From contig NZ_AKJY01000009.1 of the NCBI RefSeq assembly GCF_000282115.1, positions 22,771 to 86,770 on the forward strand: a stretch of DNA of 64,000 nt, in the 5' to 3' direction. Positions 30,226 through 39,991 of this stretch are shown here, piece after piece. The notes below the pieces were generated by a model. The model was not told where the DNA came from. It saw only the letters and a program-made list of their open reading frames with translations, and searched no databases. Source of the stretch: Chryseobacterium populi. Its GTDB lineage: Bacteria > Bacteroidota > Bacteroidia > Flavobacteriales > Weeksellaceae. Each line of letters begins with the position of its first letter. Position 1 is the first letter of the stretch. Position numbers and translations under genes: made by a program.

Positions 30226-32805
30226 ATGAAAAAGAATATTTTTTTTCTTTTGGCAGCATGTTTTGTTGTTTCCTGTGCCACTAAAACCAAGAGGCCGGAG
30301 CAGCGGTCAAAGTTTCTAAAAGGATTTAACACCTATTATAACACTCTTTTTAATGCAAAAGACGCATTAAACAGTGAGTTTACGAGTAGGGATAAAGCTC
30401 ATAAAGACAATTTTTATGCGCCCTACATCCCTATTCTTACATACGAAGATCAGCCTTTGGGAAGTGATCTCGGACAATCTACCGCGTTTGCAGAAAATTC
30501 TATGAAAATGGCAGATGTCGGCAGAACTTCATCTCCTCTTTCTGATAAAGCTAATGGAGGTAAACCTAATATGCCGCCCGGAATTCCGGGAAATCCCGGT
30601 AATGCTTTCGGTAAGGCTGCTGATGACCAGACACCGGAAACAAAAGGAGCTACTACACTTGAAATTGCTGAAGCCAAAGCTCTGAAAGCAATTAATAAAT
30701 ATTCCGTCATCAGAAACGGGGAGGAAAAGAATAAGCAGATCTTTGATGCCTATATGATTCTTGCACAGGCAAGAATTTACCAGAATAAATCGTTGGGAGC
30801 CCTTGATGCCTTAAATTATGTTTTCACCCATATGAAGGACGATAAAAGAATTCCTTTAGCAAGGATTTACCAGGCAGTAGCTTACAGTCAACGAAAAGAT
30901 TATCATAAAGCTCAGGAAGTTTTCAGTAAGCTTAAAGGAGAAAAAATGAATAAGGATTATGAAAAACTTTTAAGCATTTATAATTCTGAAACACTTCTGG
31001 ATGCAGGGAAAAAAGAAGAATCTGTGAAAGAGCTTGACCGTGCTTTTGAATTAAACAGCAACAGAAAATTGAAAAGCAGAATTGCATTTTTAAGAGGCCA
31101 GATTTTAGAGGAACTTGGACAAAATGAAAAAGCAAGAGAAAGTTTTTTAGCAGCCTATAAATATGCCAATGATTTTGAATTTGAAGTTAAATCCCAGATA
31201 GAAATCGCTAAAACTTTCAACGGAAAAGGGGATTATAACGGTGCTAAGGATTATCTTGAAAAGATCAGTAACAAAGGAACTTATACTTCGAGAAAGAATG
31301 AGTTTTACTATGCTTTAGGTTTAATGGCCAATAAAGCAGGAAAAAAAGACGAAGCCCAGCAATTCTTCAGAAAGTCCCTTACAGAAAAGGTTTCCGATCC
31401 GCAGATCCGTGGCCTTGCTTTTTATGAAATAGGGAAGAGCTACCTGGATAAGAATGATTATATCGGTGCCGGAACCTATTATGATTCTGCCCTTGCCGTG
31501 ATGACCTATGAACCATCTAAGGTTCTCTTAAAGGATCAGTCTGCCAATATTAAGAAGATCTCAAAAAACTATTATTTAATCAAGAAAAATGACAGTATCC
31601 TTGCTTTGGCAAAAATGGATAATGCACAAAGAACCGACTATTTTACCAAACATATTGCGAAATTAAAAGCAAAAGAAGAGAAGGAAGAACTGGAAAGAAA
31701 ACGTGCGGAAAGAAATAAAGGTTTTGATACCGGCGATTACAATTCCACCTCTCTTTTTGCTAACAGCTCCAATTCTTTTGAAGATTTCGGAACGACACCG
31801 AAAGGCTTTTATTTCAGCAATACAGGAACAGTAAGCAAAGGAACTTCATCGTTTAAACAAACCTGGGGTGAAAGGGCTTTAAGTGACAACTGGCGTTATT
31901 CGAAGAAAATGAGCTCTATCGAAGACATGAAGAATGAAGCATTGGGAGTAACTTCAGCACCTAATCCAAGACGTTTTGAAGCAGCTTATTATATTGAACA
32001 GATCCCAACTGATGCCGGCAAATTAGGCCAGCTGAAAAAAGACAGGGATACTGCTTCTCTAGGTTTGGGAATTATGTATCAGAATTATTTTACCAATACC
32101 CCCTTAGCTACAAAAACATTGTATGACCTTGTAGATGTGAAACCTGAAGAAAAAGTAATGCTACAGGCATTGTATGAGATTTTTGCCATGAATTATGAGA
32201 AAAACCCACAGGCCGCAGACAGGGCAAAACAGATCTTACTGACGGATTATCCTTATACTTCTTATGCAGAATTTGCCAGAAATCCCAAAAACAATTCTTT
32301 CGTAAAATCTTCTGCAGATGTTGAAAATGACTACAAAACAGCCTATGCCTTATTTGAATCGGAGAAATTTGAGGAGAGTAAAGGTGTTATAGATCAGGCT
32401 ATCCAGAAAAATCCTAAAGATGCCCTTGTTCCTAAATTATATCTGCTTAATGCATTTAATGCAGGAAAATCGAGTGGGAAAGAGGTTATGATTTTACAGC
32501 TGGAACAAATTGCTTTAAATTATTCCAAAACCCCGGAAGGTTTAAAAGCCAAGGAAATGCTGAACTATCTGAAAAGTGATCTGGCTTTTCAGGCAACGGA
32601 TAATAAAGGAAATGTAGTTCCTCAGAATCCCGGAGCCCCTGTACAGCAGCCAGTACAACAAACAGTCCAGCAAAGTAATACCATTCCGGCAAATCCAAAT
32701 AATCCTGTCCCTAATCAAAATAATACCAGTGGGCAGATGATGAACAATAAACAGAAAAAAGCACCACCACCAAATCCCAATTCGGTTCCGGTAAAGTCTC
32801 AATAA
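30226..32805 (+). CDS. SprE/PorW-like TPR lipoprotein (type IX secretion)
   Basis: This 859-residue protein has lipoprotein signal MKKNIFFLLAACFVVSC (lipid Cys 17). Soon after it comes KFLKGFNTYYNTLFNAKDAL, resembling the start of SprE/PorW. A Pro/Gly/Asn linker covers about residues 105-140. TPR-like helices fill much of the rest, interrupted by a charged coil near 480-500. The C-terminus is Gln/Pro/Asn-rich and ends KAPPPNPNSVPVKSQ. SprE/PorW links periplasmic and outer-membrane parts of the type IX secretion and gliding apparatus. Assignment rests on length, lipobox, opening motif and TPR content; a generic TPR lipoprotein is the alternative. Confidence 0.6.
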   Translation: MKKNIFFLLAACFVVSCATKTKRPEQRSKFLKGFNTYYNTLFNAKDALNSEFTSRDKAHKDNFYAPYIPILTYEDQPLGSDLGQSTAFAENSMKMADVGRTSSPLSDKANGGKPNMPPGIPGNPGNAFGKAADDQTPETKGATTLEIAEAKALKAINKYSVIRNGEEKNKQIFDAYMILAQARIYQNKSLGALDALNYVFTHMKDDKRIPLARIYQAVAYSQRKDYHKAQEVFSKLKGEKMNKDYEKLLSIYNSETLLDAGKKEESVKELDRAFELNSNRKLKSRIAFLRGQILEELGQNEKARESFLAAYKYANDFEFEVKSQIEIAKTFNGKGDYNGAKDYLEKISNKGTYTSRKNEFYYALGLMANKAGKKDEAQQFFRKSLTEKVSDPQIRGLAFYEIGKSYLDKNDYIGAGTYYDSALAVMTYEPSKVLLKDQSANIKKISKNYYLIKKNDSILALAKMDNAQRTDYFTKHIAKLKAKEEKEELERKRAERNKGFDTGDYNSTSLFANSSNSFEDFGTTPKGFYFSNTGTVSKGTSSFKQTWGERALSDNWRYSKKMSSIEDMKNEALGVTSAPNPRRFEAAYYIEQIPTDAGKLGQLKKDRDTASLGLGIMYQNYFTNTPLATKTLYDLVDVKPEEKVMLQALYEIFAMNYEKNPQAADRAKQILLTDYPYTSYAEFARNPKNNSFVKSSADVENDYKTAYALFESEKFEESKGVIDQAIQKNPKDALVPKLYLLNAFNAGKSSGKEVMILQLEQIALNYSKTPEGLKAKEMLNYLKSDLAFQATDNKGNVVPQNPGAPVQQPVQQTVQQSNTIPANPNNPVPNQNNTSGQMMNNKQKKAPPPNPNSVPVKSQ

Positions 32806-32807
32806 AA

Positions 32808-32838
32808 TAAAAAAGCGAAGAATAATCTTCGCTTTTTT
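32808..32838. terminator. Bidirectional terminator after SprE-like gene
   Basis: AAAAAAGCGAAGA-loop-TCTTCGCTTTTTT is an A/T-flanked stem between convergent genes. Confidence 0.85.
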
Positions 32839-32878
32839 GCGTGTCACTTATTTTGTCATATAGAATCTTCCGATTTCT

Positions 32879-33550
32879 TTATTTCTTTCTCTTTACTCCA
32901 TGGAAATCTTTCAGATAAAAAGGCTCGAAATAAGCAATATCTTCAAACTCTTTATTTCTGATTTTCTCAATTGTTTTTTTAATCAGATACTGTGCGGAAG
33001 GGTAGACCTCTTCGTTAAACTCAGCATTAGGAAGCTGCAGGATCTCTTTTGCTTTTTTGGCTCCGTCACCTACAAAAATGATTTTCTTGTCTTTAAGCTC
33101 TTCAAAAGAATTTTCATCTAAAATCTTGGCTTCGGTCGCAGAGATTTCTTTCCCTGTTTCACCATCATAAACAGCTGTATAAACCTCCATTCTCCTTGCA
33201 TCTACTAAAGATATTATAAAATCATAATTTTGCTTTAGAAAGGGCTCTATCATCGTTTCCAGAGAATTTACTGCCACTAACGGAATCTTTAATCCATAGC
33301 AGAATCCTTTTGCAGAAGCTGCTCCTATCCTTAATCCCGTATACGAACCAGGGCCTTTTCCCAGTGAAACTGCTTCAATATCTTTGATAGAAATTCCGGC
33401 TCCTTCCAGTGCCCATTCTACGAAAGTATGCAGGCTTTCAGACTGTTTATAGTTGTCGGAAACCTCTTCGCTAAGGCACAGAAGCTTTTCATTATCGGAA
33501 ATAGCAACCGAACAGTTTTTGGAAGATGTTTCGAGGTATAAAATTTTCAT
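32879..33550 (-). CDS. tsaB: tRNA threonylcarbamoyladenosine protein TsaB
   Basis: TsaB is the regulatory partner of TsaD/TsaE in forming t6A37 on ANN-decoding tRNAs. The 223-residue ASKHA-fold protein starts ILYLETSSKNCSVAISD and carries the conserved GKGPGSYTGLRIGAASAKGFCYGL block and VAVNSLE. The C-terminal extension is degenerate, as usual for TsaB. Confidence 0.93.
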   Translation of the reverse strand: MKILYLETSSKNCSVAISDNEKLLCLSEEVSDNYKQSESLHTFVEWALEGAGISIKDIEAVSLGKGPGSYTGLRIGAASAKGFCYGLKIPLVAVNSLETMIEPFLKQNYDFIISLVDARRMEVYTAVYDGETGKEISATEAKILDENSFEELKDKKIIFVGDGAKKAKEILQLPNAEFNEEVYPSAQYLIKKTIEKIRNKEFEDIAYFEPFYLKDFHGVKRKK

Positions 33551-33618
33551 TTTTTCAATTTAAACTAATTGGCAAAAATTGCCTGAATATTTTGCAAATT
33601 TAATCCAATATTTCCAGA

Positions 33619-34368
33619 CTATTTCCGGTAGATCGTTCTGGGTTCGCTCTGAGCACTTGGATAAATCGTCATATCTGAAACGGTAACATGTTTCGGGGCA
33701 TTCACACAATAAGCGATCGCATCTGCAATATCTTCTGCCTTTAATGCCTCATAACCTGCATAAACCGTAGCCGCTCTTTCATTATCTCCTTTAAATCTGA
33801 CCAGAGAAAAATCTGTTTCCACAGCTCCGGGTTGAATATTAGTCACTCTGACCCCAAATTCTGTCAGTTCAAGACGCATTCCCTCGGAAATAACATCTAC
33901 TGCTTTTTTAGTGGCACAATATACAACCCCATTTATATAGGTTTGCCTTGCTGCAACAGAACTGATATTGATGATATGTCCGGCATTTCTTTTTTTCATT
34001 CCCGGAATAATCGTTTTGGACACATATAAAAGTCCTTTTACATTCCCGTCGATCATAGAGTCCCAATCTTCGGTATTTCCTGCTAAAAGAGGCTCCAAAC
34101 CATGTGCATTTCCGGCATTATTAATTAAAACATCAATATTTTTCCATGTTTCAGGAAGAGAATTGATAGCATTTTCAACTTCTTCGAGATTTCTTACATC
34201 AAATTTCAGGATGAATATTTCTGCAAAGGCTGACCATTCTGTTTTTAATGATTCCAGAACTTCTGCTCTTCTTCCGCAGATAATGATTCTGTTTCCCTGC
34301 CTGGCAAGAAGCTCCGCAGTAGCTTTTCCTATTCCGGATGTAGCTCCGGTTACTAATACTGTTTTCAT
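33619..34368 (-). CDS. SDR-family oxidoreductase (YdfG-like)
   Basis: This 249-residue classical short-chain dehydrogenase starts at ATG 34368 (MKTVLVTGATSGIGKA). The frame extends to 34416, but the leader is hydrophobic intergenic translation. It shows cofactor motif TGATSGIG, NNAG, catalytic Ser in INISSVAARQ and YxxxK as YCATKKA. The pattern NIQPGAVETDFSLVRFKGD resembles YdfG-type NADP-dependent 3-hydroxy acid / serine dehydrogenases. The substrate is not proven. Confidence 0.88.
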   Translation of the reverse strand: MKTVLVTGATSGIGKATAELLARQGNRIIICGRRAEVLESLKTEWSAFAEIFILKFDVRNLEEVENAINSLPETWKNIDVLINNAGNAHGLEPLLAGNTEDWDSMIDGNVKGLLYVSKTIIPGMKKRNAGHIINISSVAARQTYINGVVYCATKKAVDVISEGMRLELTEFGVRVTNIQPGAVETDFSLVRFKGDNERAATVYAGYEALKAEDIADAIAYCVNAPKHVTVSDMTIYPSAQSEPRTIYRK

Positions 34369-34389
34369 AAGTAAATGTGAAATTTCAAT

Positions 34390-34465
34390 TAATATAACAA
34401 TGTAAAAGTATAGCAATGTAACAGTGAATTGATAAACTGGTAGACTGATATATTGTTACATTCAA
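34390..34465. repeat. Degenerate intergenic 16-nt tandem repeat
   Basis: Two adjacent units, tataacaatgtaaaag and tatagcaatgtaacag, match at 14 of 16 positions and are followed by more divergent units. An outer TGTAACA...TGTTACA pair brackets about 30 nt. It lies between the SDR start and yraN stop. Confidence 0.35.
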
Positions 34466-34837
34466 TTAATTAGCGTCAAATGCTTCAAAAGCATCGATAA
34501 TATGTTCAATTGTTAAATTTCCTTTCGGGTCGGGAAGTACTGAGATAATGTCAAATCTCGCTTCATTGTTTTTATTGAATTGCTGCAAATAATGATTGGC
34601 CGCAGAAACAATCAGTTTTATTTTACTTTTTGTAACGGCTTCATGGGGTAGAATAAAAGCATCAGTAGACCGTGCTTTTACTTCGGTTATAATAATCAGG
34701 CTGCCTTTTTCGGCAATAATATCAATTTCAGCTTTTTGAAAACGGAAATTCCTGACTAAAATCCTATAACCGTTCTTCTGCAAATACTCAACCGCTGCAT
34801 CTTCAGCTTTTTTTCCGAAATCGTTGTGGGTTGCCAT
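34466..34837 (-). CDS. YraN family (UPF0102) nuclease-like protein
   Basis: This 123-residue PD-(D/E)xK-like protein contains GKKAEDAAVEYLQKNGYRILVRNFRFQKAEIDIIAEK and TEVKARS, the conserved Glu-Asp-ExK constellation. The precise cellular role is not known. It is 10 bp downstream of the S66 peptidase gene on the same strand. Confidence 0.92.
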   Translation of the reverse strand: MATHNDFGKKAEDAAVEYLQKNGYRILVRNFRFQKAEIDIIAEKGSLIIITEVKARSTDAFILPHEAVTKSKIKLIVSAANHYLQQFNKNNEARFDIISVLPDPKGNLTIEHIIDAFEAFDAN

Positions 34838-34847
34838 TTAAATTCTT

Positions 34848-35777
34848 TTAAAATCTAATTTCAACTTTTTCTTTAACATTCATCTTTACATTTCCGCCAA
34901 TGATTAACGGCCTGTTGTCTTTAATATGTCCGTTTGGAAAACCAAAAACTACAGGGAATTTATATTTTGAAACTTTTTCATAAATCAGCCGGTAGGCAAA
35001 TTCATCAAAACTTTCTTCGTACTGCTTATTGTCTTTTTCATCACCCATATTAGTCATTCCACCAACAATTAAACCTTTTATCCTTGTAAAAATTCCGGCT
35101 AATTCCAGGCTCATCATCATCCGATCCAGAGCATAAAAGTTTTCGCCAATATCTTCGATGAATAAAATTTTATCTTTAAAATCAAATGAATATTTTGTCC
35201 CTAAAAGCGCATAGATAAGGGCTAAATTCCCTCCAATCAGTTCTCCTTCAGTATTTCCCTTCTTGTTTAACTGATGAGATTTCAGGCTATATTCCGGCCT
35301 TTTCCCTTTCAGAATATCAAAAATAAGCTCATAGCTTTCTTTCGTCACTCCAAAACTTGAGGTTTTAACGGTCTGCCCATGAATGGAAGCAAAGCCTTTT
35401 TTCAATAAATAACTCTGAATAACCGTATTGTCGGAATAGCCGATATACCATTTTGGCTTTTGTGTAAAGTTTTTAAGTTTCAGATGCTGAACCAAATGCT
35501 GGCATCCGTATCCGCCCCTGGAAGCCCAGATTGCAGAAATATCCTGGTCATTCAAAGCCCAGTTGATATCTTTTATTCTTTGTTCTTCAGTTCCTGCGTA
35601 ATTATATCCGTTTGAAAATTTAGTATAAAGATGTTCCCCAAGAACAGGTTCAAAGCCTTTACTTTTAATCATCTCTATTCCTTTTTCAAGTTGAGATGTT
35701 TCTACCGCTCCTGCAGGTGAAATAACAGCTATTTTATCTCCTTTTTTAAGGGATTCCGGAAATATATTTTTTTTCAT
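34848..35777 (-). CDS. S66-family LD-carboxypeptidase
   Basis: This 309-residue cytosolic serine peptidase is related to LdcA, which trims the terminal D-Ala of murein tetrapeptides during recycling. The nucleophile elbow is WYIGYSDNTVIQ (Ser), the Glu is in FIEDIGENFYALDRM and the His in FPNGHIKDNRPLIIGG. GGYGCQHLV precedes. It overlaps the LysE gene by 4 bp. A microcin-immunity (MccF-like) role is a less likely alternative. Confidence 0.9.
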   Translation of the reverse strand: MKKNIFPESLKKGDKIAVISPAGAVETSQLEKGIEMIKSKGFEPVLGEHLYTKFSNGYNYAGTEEQRIKDINWALNDQDISAIWASRGGYGCQHLVQHLKLKNFTQKPKWYIGYSDNTVIQSYLLKKGFASIHGQTVKTSSFGVTKESYELIFDILKGKRPEYSLKSHQLNKKGNTEGELIGGNLALIYALLGTKYSFDFKDKILFIEDIGENFYALDRMMMSLELAGIFTRIKGLIVGGMTNMGDEKDNKQYEESFDEFAYRLIYEKVSKYKFPVVFGFPNGHIKDNRPLIIGGNVKMNVKEKVEIRF

Positions 35778-36460
35778 TTGCTTTTTTGAAATTTTACTTC
35801 GGTTTTTTCTGCTTCTTCTAACCGCTTGTCAAACTGATTGAATTTTTTAAAGCTCTGTAAAAAGATAAAGAAGCTGAAAACGATAAGGATCCCGCCAACG
35901 ATTCTTCTTATTTTATTGGCTAATTTTTGTGTTAATTTATCATGAAATTGTTTCGCCAGGAATATTTTTGCAAGATCAATGCACAGATAGGTTCCGATTA
36001 CCAGACCAATATAGAGTATAAAATTACTGGTATCCGGATACTGGTTTCTTACTGAAATTACGGTAACCAACCAGAAAAGGATAACCCCAACATTCAGCAG
36101 ATTAAAGAAAAAACCATTGATAAAAGTTTTGAAGTAATTTTGATTGATAATTTTCTCTTCACCCGGCATATGCATTTTGGTCTTTGTTACCATCATTACA
36201 ATTCCATATACAAAGATAAGGATAGAAGTAATCCTGTAAAATCCCGGATGCTTATCTATCAGATTGACTAAATCTGCACTGGCATAATAGGCTGCAATAA
36301 TGCATAACAAATCTGCTGTAATCACTCCTACATCTAAGGCCAGAGCATGTCTGGGGCCCCTTGAAAAGCTTGTTTCTATTAACAGGAAAAATATTGGGCC
36401 GATAAAAACTAGACTCAACATGAATCCTAATATAACAGCTGAAAGTACAAGTTCAAACAT
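35774..36460 (-). CDS. LysE/RhtB-family exporter
   Basis: This 228-residue inner-membrane protein has six helices. The opening VILGFMLSLVFIGPIFFLLIETSFSRGPRHALALDVGVITADL is typical of LysE-type amino-acid exporters. The C-terminus is charged and cytosolic. Likely substrate an amino acid or derivative, not identifiable here. First gene of a LysE-S66-yraN unit. Confidence 0.85.
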   Translation of the reverse strand: MFELVLSAVILGFMLSLVFIGPIFFLLIETSFSRGPRHALALDVGVITADLLCIIAAYYASADLVNLIDKHPGFYRITSILIFVYGIVMMVTKTKMHMPGEEKIINQNYFKTFINGFFFNLLNVGVILFWLVTVISVRNQYPDTSNFILYIGLVIGTYLCIDLAKIFLAKQFHDKLTQKLANKIRRIVGGILIVFSFFIFLQSFKKFNQFDKRLEEAEKTEVKFQKSK

Positions 36461-36605
36461 TTAAAATTTGTTTCTCACCCAAATTTAAAAATTATATTTC
36501 TATTAGCATATAAAATCCTCCTCTTTTAGATTCTGAACAGCAAATTTGAAAGGCTGTAAAAATAAAAAGACCACAATAATTGCAGTCTTATATCGCTTAA
36601 TTTCT

Positions 36606-38756
36606 TTATTCAACAATCTTGAAATCCAATTGTTTCTGTATTAAATTGGCTTTGACAACTTTTATCCTCACCTGATCCCCTAATTGGTATCTTTTCCCTG
36701 TTCTTGAGCCGTATACTGCATGAGTGGCTTTGTCATAAACATAAGAATCATCTACCAGATCTCTTAGCTTGATCAATCCTTCTGCACCGTTCTCCGGAAT
36801 TTCTACCCAGAAACCGAATTCTGCAACCCCGGAAATCACCCCGTTGAAAGATTCTCCAAGATGTTTCTCCATGAATTTCACCTGCATAAATTTGATGGAA
36901 TCCCTTTCTGCATCGGCAGCCAGTCTCTCCATGGAGCTGCAGTGCTTTGCCTTTTCTTCAATTTCCTCTCTGTTTGGAGATTTTCCGCCATCAAGATAAT
37001 GCTGTAATAAGCGGTGTGCAATCAAATCCGGGTAACGGCGGATAGGGGAGGTGAAATGAGAATAATACTCAAATCCCAACCCGTAATGTCCAATAGGATC
37101 TGTAGAATAAACCGCTTTGCTCATACTTCTCATGGCAAGGGTTTCAATCATATTTTCTTCGCCTTTTCCTTTCACATCGTGAAGCAAACGGTTTAAAGAT
37201 TCCGCAACTTTTTTAGTGTTGGCAAGATCCATTTTATATCCGAAAGTAGAAACAAAATCCCTCAGTGCTTCCAGTTTTGCAGGATCCGGATCATCGTGAA
37301 CCCTGTAAATGAAAGTATTATTACTGATTTCTCCTCTTCTTGACAATGAAACGAATTCAGAAACTTTTCTGTTCGCTAAAAGCATAAATTCTTCGATCAG
37401 ATGATTGGAGTCTTTGCTTATTTTAAAGTAAACCCCAACCGGCTCATTATTTTCATCCAGGCTAAACCTCACTTCACTTCTGTCAAAAGTGATTGCCCCT
37501 TTTCTGATACGCTCCGCACGCATGATCTTTGCTAATCTGTCGAGAACTAAAATCTCTTCCGCATAATCTCCTTCTTTCGTTTCAATTCTTTCCTGCGCTT
37601 CTTCATAGGTAAACCTTCTGTCTGAGTGAATTACCGTTCTTCCGAACCATTGTTTCTGTACCTCGGCATTGTCATTCAGTTCAAAAACTGCTGAAAAAGT
37701 ATATTTATCTTCATTCGGGCGAAGGGAGCACACATCATTACTCAAAACTTCCGGTAGCATCGGTACAACCCTGTCAACAAGATACACAGAAGTAGCCCTG
37801 TCATACGCTTCATCATCCAGAAGAGTTCCCGGAATTACATAATGGGAAACATCTGCAATATGAACACCGATTTCCCAGTTCCCGTTTTCCAGTTTTCTGA
37901 TAGACAGTGCATCATCAAAATCTTTCGCATCTTTCGGATCAATTGTAAAAGTTGTAATCTCACGCATATCCCATCGTTTTGCCACTTCCTCATCTGTAAT
38001 TCTTCGATCGATTTTATCCGCATCTTTTTCAACTTCTTCCGGAAACTGGTATGGCAGGCCATATTCAGCAAGGATAGAATGAATCTCAGTTTCATGCTCT
38101 CCCGGAGCTCCTAAAACCTGGATGATCTCACCCTCAGGATTTTTATCTCCCGGTTTCCACTCGGTCATTTTGACGATCACTTTATTCCCGTCTTCAGCTC
38201 CGTTGAATTTTCCTTTAGGGATAAAGATATCTGTATTAATCGTTTTTTTATCACAAACTACGAATCCGAAATCTTTGTGAGCAACCACCTGGAAAGTTCC
38301 TACAAACTCCGTTCTTCCTCTTTCTAAAACTTCCAGAACCGAACCTTCCAGCTTTTTACCTTTATAATGATAGGTAATAATTAAAACCTTATCACCCTGC
38401 AAAGCATCTTTAACATTTTTGGAATGGATGAAAACATCATCTTCCAGTCCTTCAACATTTACATATGCATTTCCTGACTGATTGAAATCAATAACACCGG
38501 TTAAAGTCCCGGCAATCTTTAGGTTTACTATATATTTTCCTTTTTCAGTTTCTTTAATTTTTTCTGAAGACTGAAGCTTATGTAATGCCTGAATTACAAG
38601 CTCTCTCTGTCTTGGGTTTTTATGATCTATCCCGTCTGCAATCTGTTTATAATTATAGATCTTCGACGAATTTTCGTTCATAAATCTCAGGATTAATCTT
38701 CCGATCTCCATAAGTTTATGATCATTTTTCTGACTTATATATTTTCTTTTTTTCAT
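36606..38756 (-). CDS. rnr: Ribonuclease R
   Basis: This 716-residue 3'-5' exoribonuclease of the RNB family degrades structured RNA. An N-terminal winged helix (about 1-65) is followed by two cold-shock domains (about 70-230). The RNB catalytic block is TIDPKDAKDFDDALS with HIADVSHYV and VYRVHDDPDP-type motifs. A C-terminal S1 domain (about 625-710) starts GESFNGVISGVAEFGFWVEI. The three essential Asp residues are present. Confidence 0.95.
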   Translation of the reverse strand: MKKRKYISQKNDHKLMEIGRLILRFMNENSSKIYNYKQIADGIDHKNPRQRELVIQALHKLQSSEKIKETEKGKYIVNLKIAGTLTGVIDFNQSGNAYVNVEGLEDDVFIHSKNVKDALQGDKVLIITYHYKGKKLEGSVLEVLERGRTEFVGTFQVVAHKDFGFVVCDKKTINTDIFIPKGKFNGAEDGNKVIVKMTEWKPGDKNPEGEIIQVLGAPGEHETEIHSILAEYGLPYQFPEEVEKDADKIDRRITDEEVAKRWDMREITTFTIDPKDAKDFDDALSIRKLENGNWEIGVHIADVSHYVIPGTLLDDEAYDRATSVYLVDRVVPMLPEVLSNDVCSLRPNEDKYTFSAVFELNDNAEVQKQWFGRTVIHSDRRFTYEEAQERIETKEGDYAEEILVLDRLAKIMRAERIRKGAITFDRSEVRFSLDENNEPVGVYFKISKDSNHLIEEFMLLANRKVSEFVSLSRRGEISNNTFIYRVHDDPDPAKLEALRDFVSTFGYKMDLANTKKVAESLNRLLHDVKGKGEENMIETLAMRSMSKAVYSTDPIGHYGLGFEYYSHFTSPIRRYPDLIAHRLLQHYLDGGKSPNREEIEEKAKHCSSMERLAADAERDSIKFMQVKFMEKHLGESFNGVISGVAEFGFWVEIPENGAEGLIKLRDLVDDSYVYDKATHAVYGSRTGKRYQLGDQVRIKVVKANLIQKQLDFKIVE

Positions 38757-38965
38757 TTTTTAAAATTATTGTTTAATTCAACTGCACCAATTTTCCTTCC
38801 GAACTTTAATAACGGTAGTTTTAGTTTTGTATAAATTTAATACAAATATGGAGAAGAGGGAGAAAAACCTTTTATAAAATATCTTTTCGATATGATATGG
38901 GTTTCAAGTGGAATTATAGAATGTATTTCTATCTGACGTTGCAAAGATAAGAATTTTAAAATAAA

Positions 38966-38998
38966 TAAGGGCTTGCAAATTGATTTGCAAGCCCTTAT
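38966..38998 (-). terminator. Terminator after rpiB
   Basis: A long perfect stem AAGGGCTTGCAAAT/ATTTGCAAGCCCTT with a 2-nt loop lies directly after the rpiB stop on the minus strand. Confidence 0.8.
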
Positions 38999-39001
38999 AC
39001 T

Positions 39002-39436
39002 TTAACAGAATGCGATTTTATCAACTCTGTTCTGATGTCTTCCTCCTTCAAAGCCGGTCGAAAGAAATTTTTCAACAATTTCAATAGCCAATTCTTTTGA
39101 AATGAATCTTGCAGGTATTGAAATCATATTCGCATCATTATGTTGTCTTGCCAATGATGCAATCTCAGGCATCCAGCAAAGTGCACAACGTATCTTCTGA
39201 TGTTTGTTTGCCGTGATCTGAACTCCGTTACCACTTCCGCATAGAAGAACTCCCAGCTCATTTTCACCGTTCTCTACAGAAGTTGCTGCAGGATGCACAA
39301 AGTCAGGATAATCCACACTGTCTGTGGAAAACGTTCCAAAATCCTGAACTTCAAATTGTTCCGAAAGATGTTTTTTAACAATCTCTTTATATTCGAAACC
39401 TGCATGGTCAGCTGCAATAGCAATTTTTCTTTTCAT
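39002..39436 (-). CDS. rpiB: Ribose-5-phosphate isomerase B
   Basis: The enzyme interconverts ribose-5-P and ribulose-5-P in the pentose phosphate pathway. The 144-residue protein contains AADHAGFEYKE, DFGTFSTDSVDYPDF, the catalytic Cys in VLLCGSGNGVQI and NKHQKIRCALCW. The length and motifs match RpiB. A divergent 555-bp region separates it from pgk. Confidence 0.94.
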   Translation of the reverse strand: MKRKIAIAADHAGFEYKEIVKKHLSEQFEVQDFGTFSTDSVDYPDFVHPAATSVENGENELGVLLCGSGNGVQITANKHQKIRCALCWMPEIASLARQHNDANMISIPARFISKELAIEIVEKFLSTGFEGGRHQNRVDKIAFC

Positions 39437-39991
39437 AATTCTAGTATTATACTCTATTAGATTTTATTTCATTACAAATTTAAGTATTAAAATATGAATT
39501 GTTAGTTTTTCACCAGTTAATTGTGAAAAGCAATGTGAATAACTGTTGAAAACTTTCGTAAACTCGATGTTTTTTTATTCAAAAAAAAATACTAATGGAA
39601 GTATTCACCAAAAATTTTACACAAAACTTTCAAACTCTTTTTTGGGAGAAATCTTTAGTTTTTCCATAAAGAAGAAATTAATAATACCATTGTTTAAAAG
39701 TTATCAATATTTGTTAGTAAGTACTCGAAAAATCGCATTTTCAAGAATTTATATTGTTAATTAATTATGAATTTAAAACAAATTTAATGTTATCAAGTTT
39801 TCTAAAGAAAGTTATCCCCTAAACCCACATCACTCAACAACAACTAGCATTCTTTTTTTTTATAAAAGAAAAAATATTGTTGATAGGTGGGTAAGGAGTT
39901 TTTGGGAATTTTTTTGAAAACTTTTGTCATATTCGATCTTTTTGAAAACTTTAAAATCTTACATTTGTGAAACGAAAATTCAAAGATATTT
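39437..39991. other. AT-rich gap with DnaA-box-like cluster (candidate origin region)
   Basis: This 555-bp divergent intergenic region is very AT-rich. Three same-orientation 9-mers resemble DnaA boxes in tight succession: TGTGAAAAG (39522), TGTGAATAA (39534, one mismatch to TGTGGATAA) and TGTTGAAAA (39544). Weaker matches are at 39615, 39701, 39812 and 39878. TTGAAAACTTT occurs three times (39546, 39914, 39942). A 72-codon frame at 39546-39764 shows no protein character. Two parS sites lie 3.4-5.4 kb away. This is suggestive of oriC but unproven. Confidence 0.35.
39960..39967 (+). promoter_or_regulatory. pgk -7 promoter element
   Basis: TACATTTG matches TAnnTTTG exactly, 24 bp before the pgk ATG. 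A TTTG 15 nt upstream is closer than the usual -33 spacing. Confidence 0.5.

Noticed and set aside
39546..39764. 72-codon ORF in the rpiB-pgk gap
   Set aside because: The composition is that of translated AT-rich noncoding DNA; DnaA-box-like motifs explain the region better.
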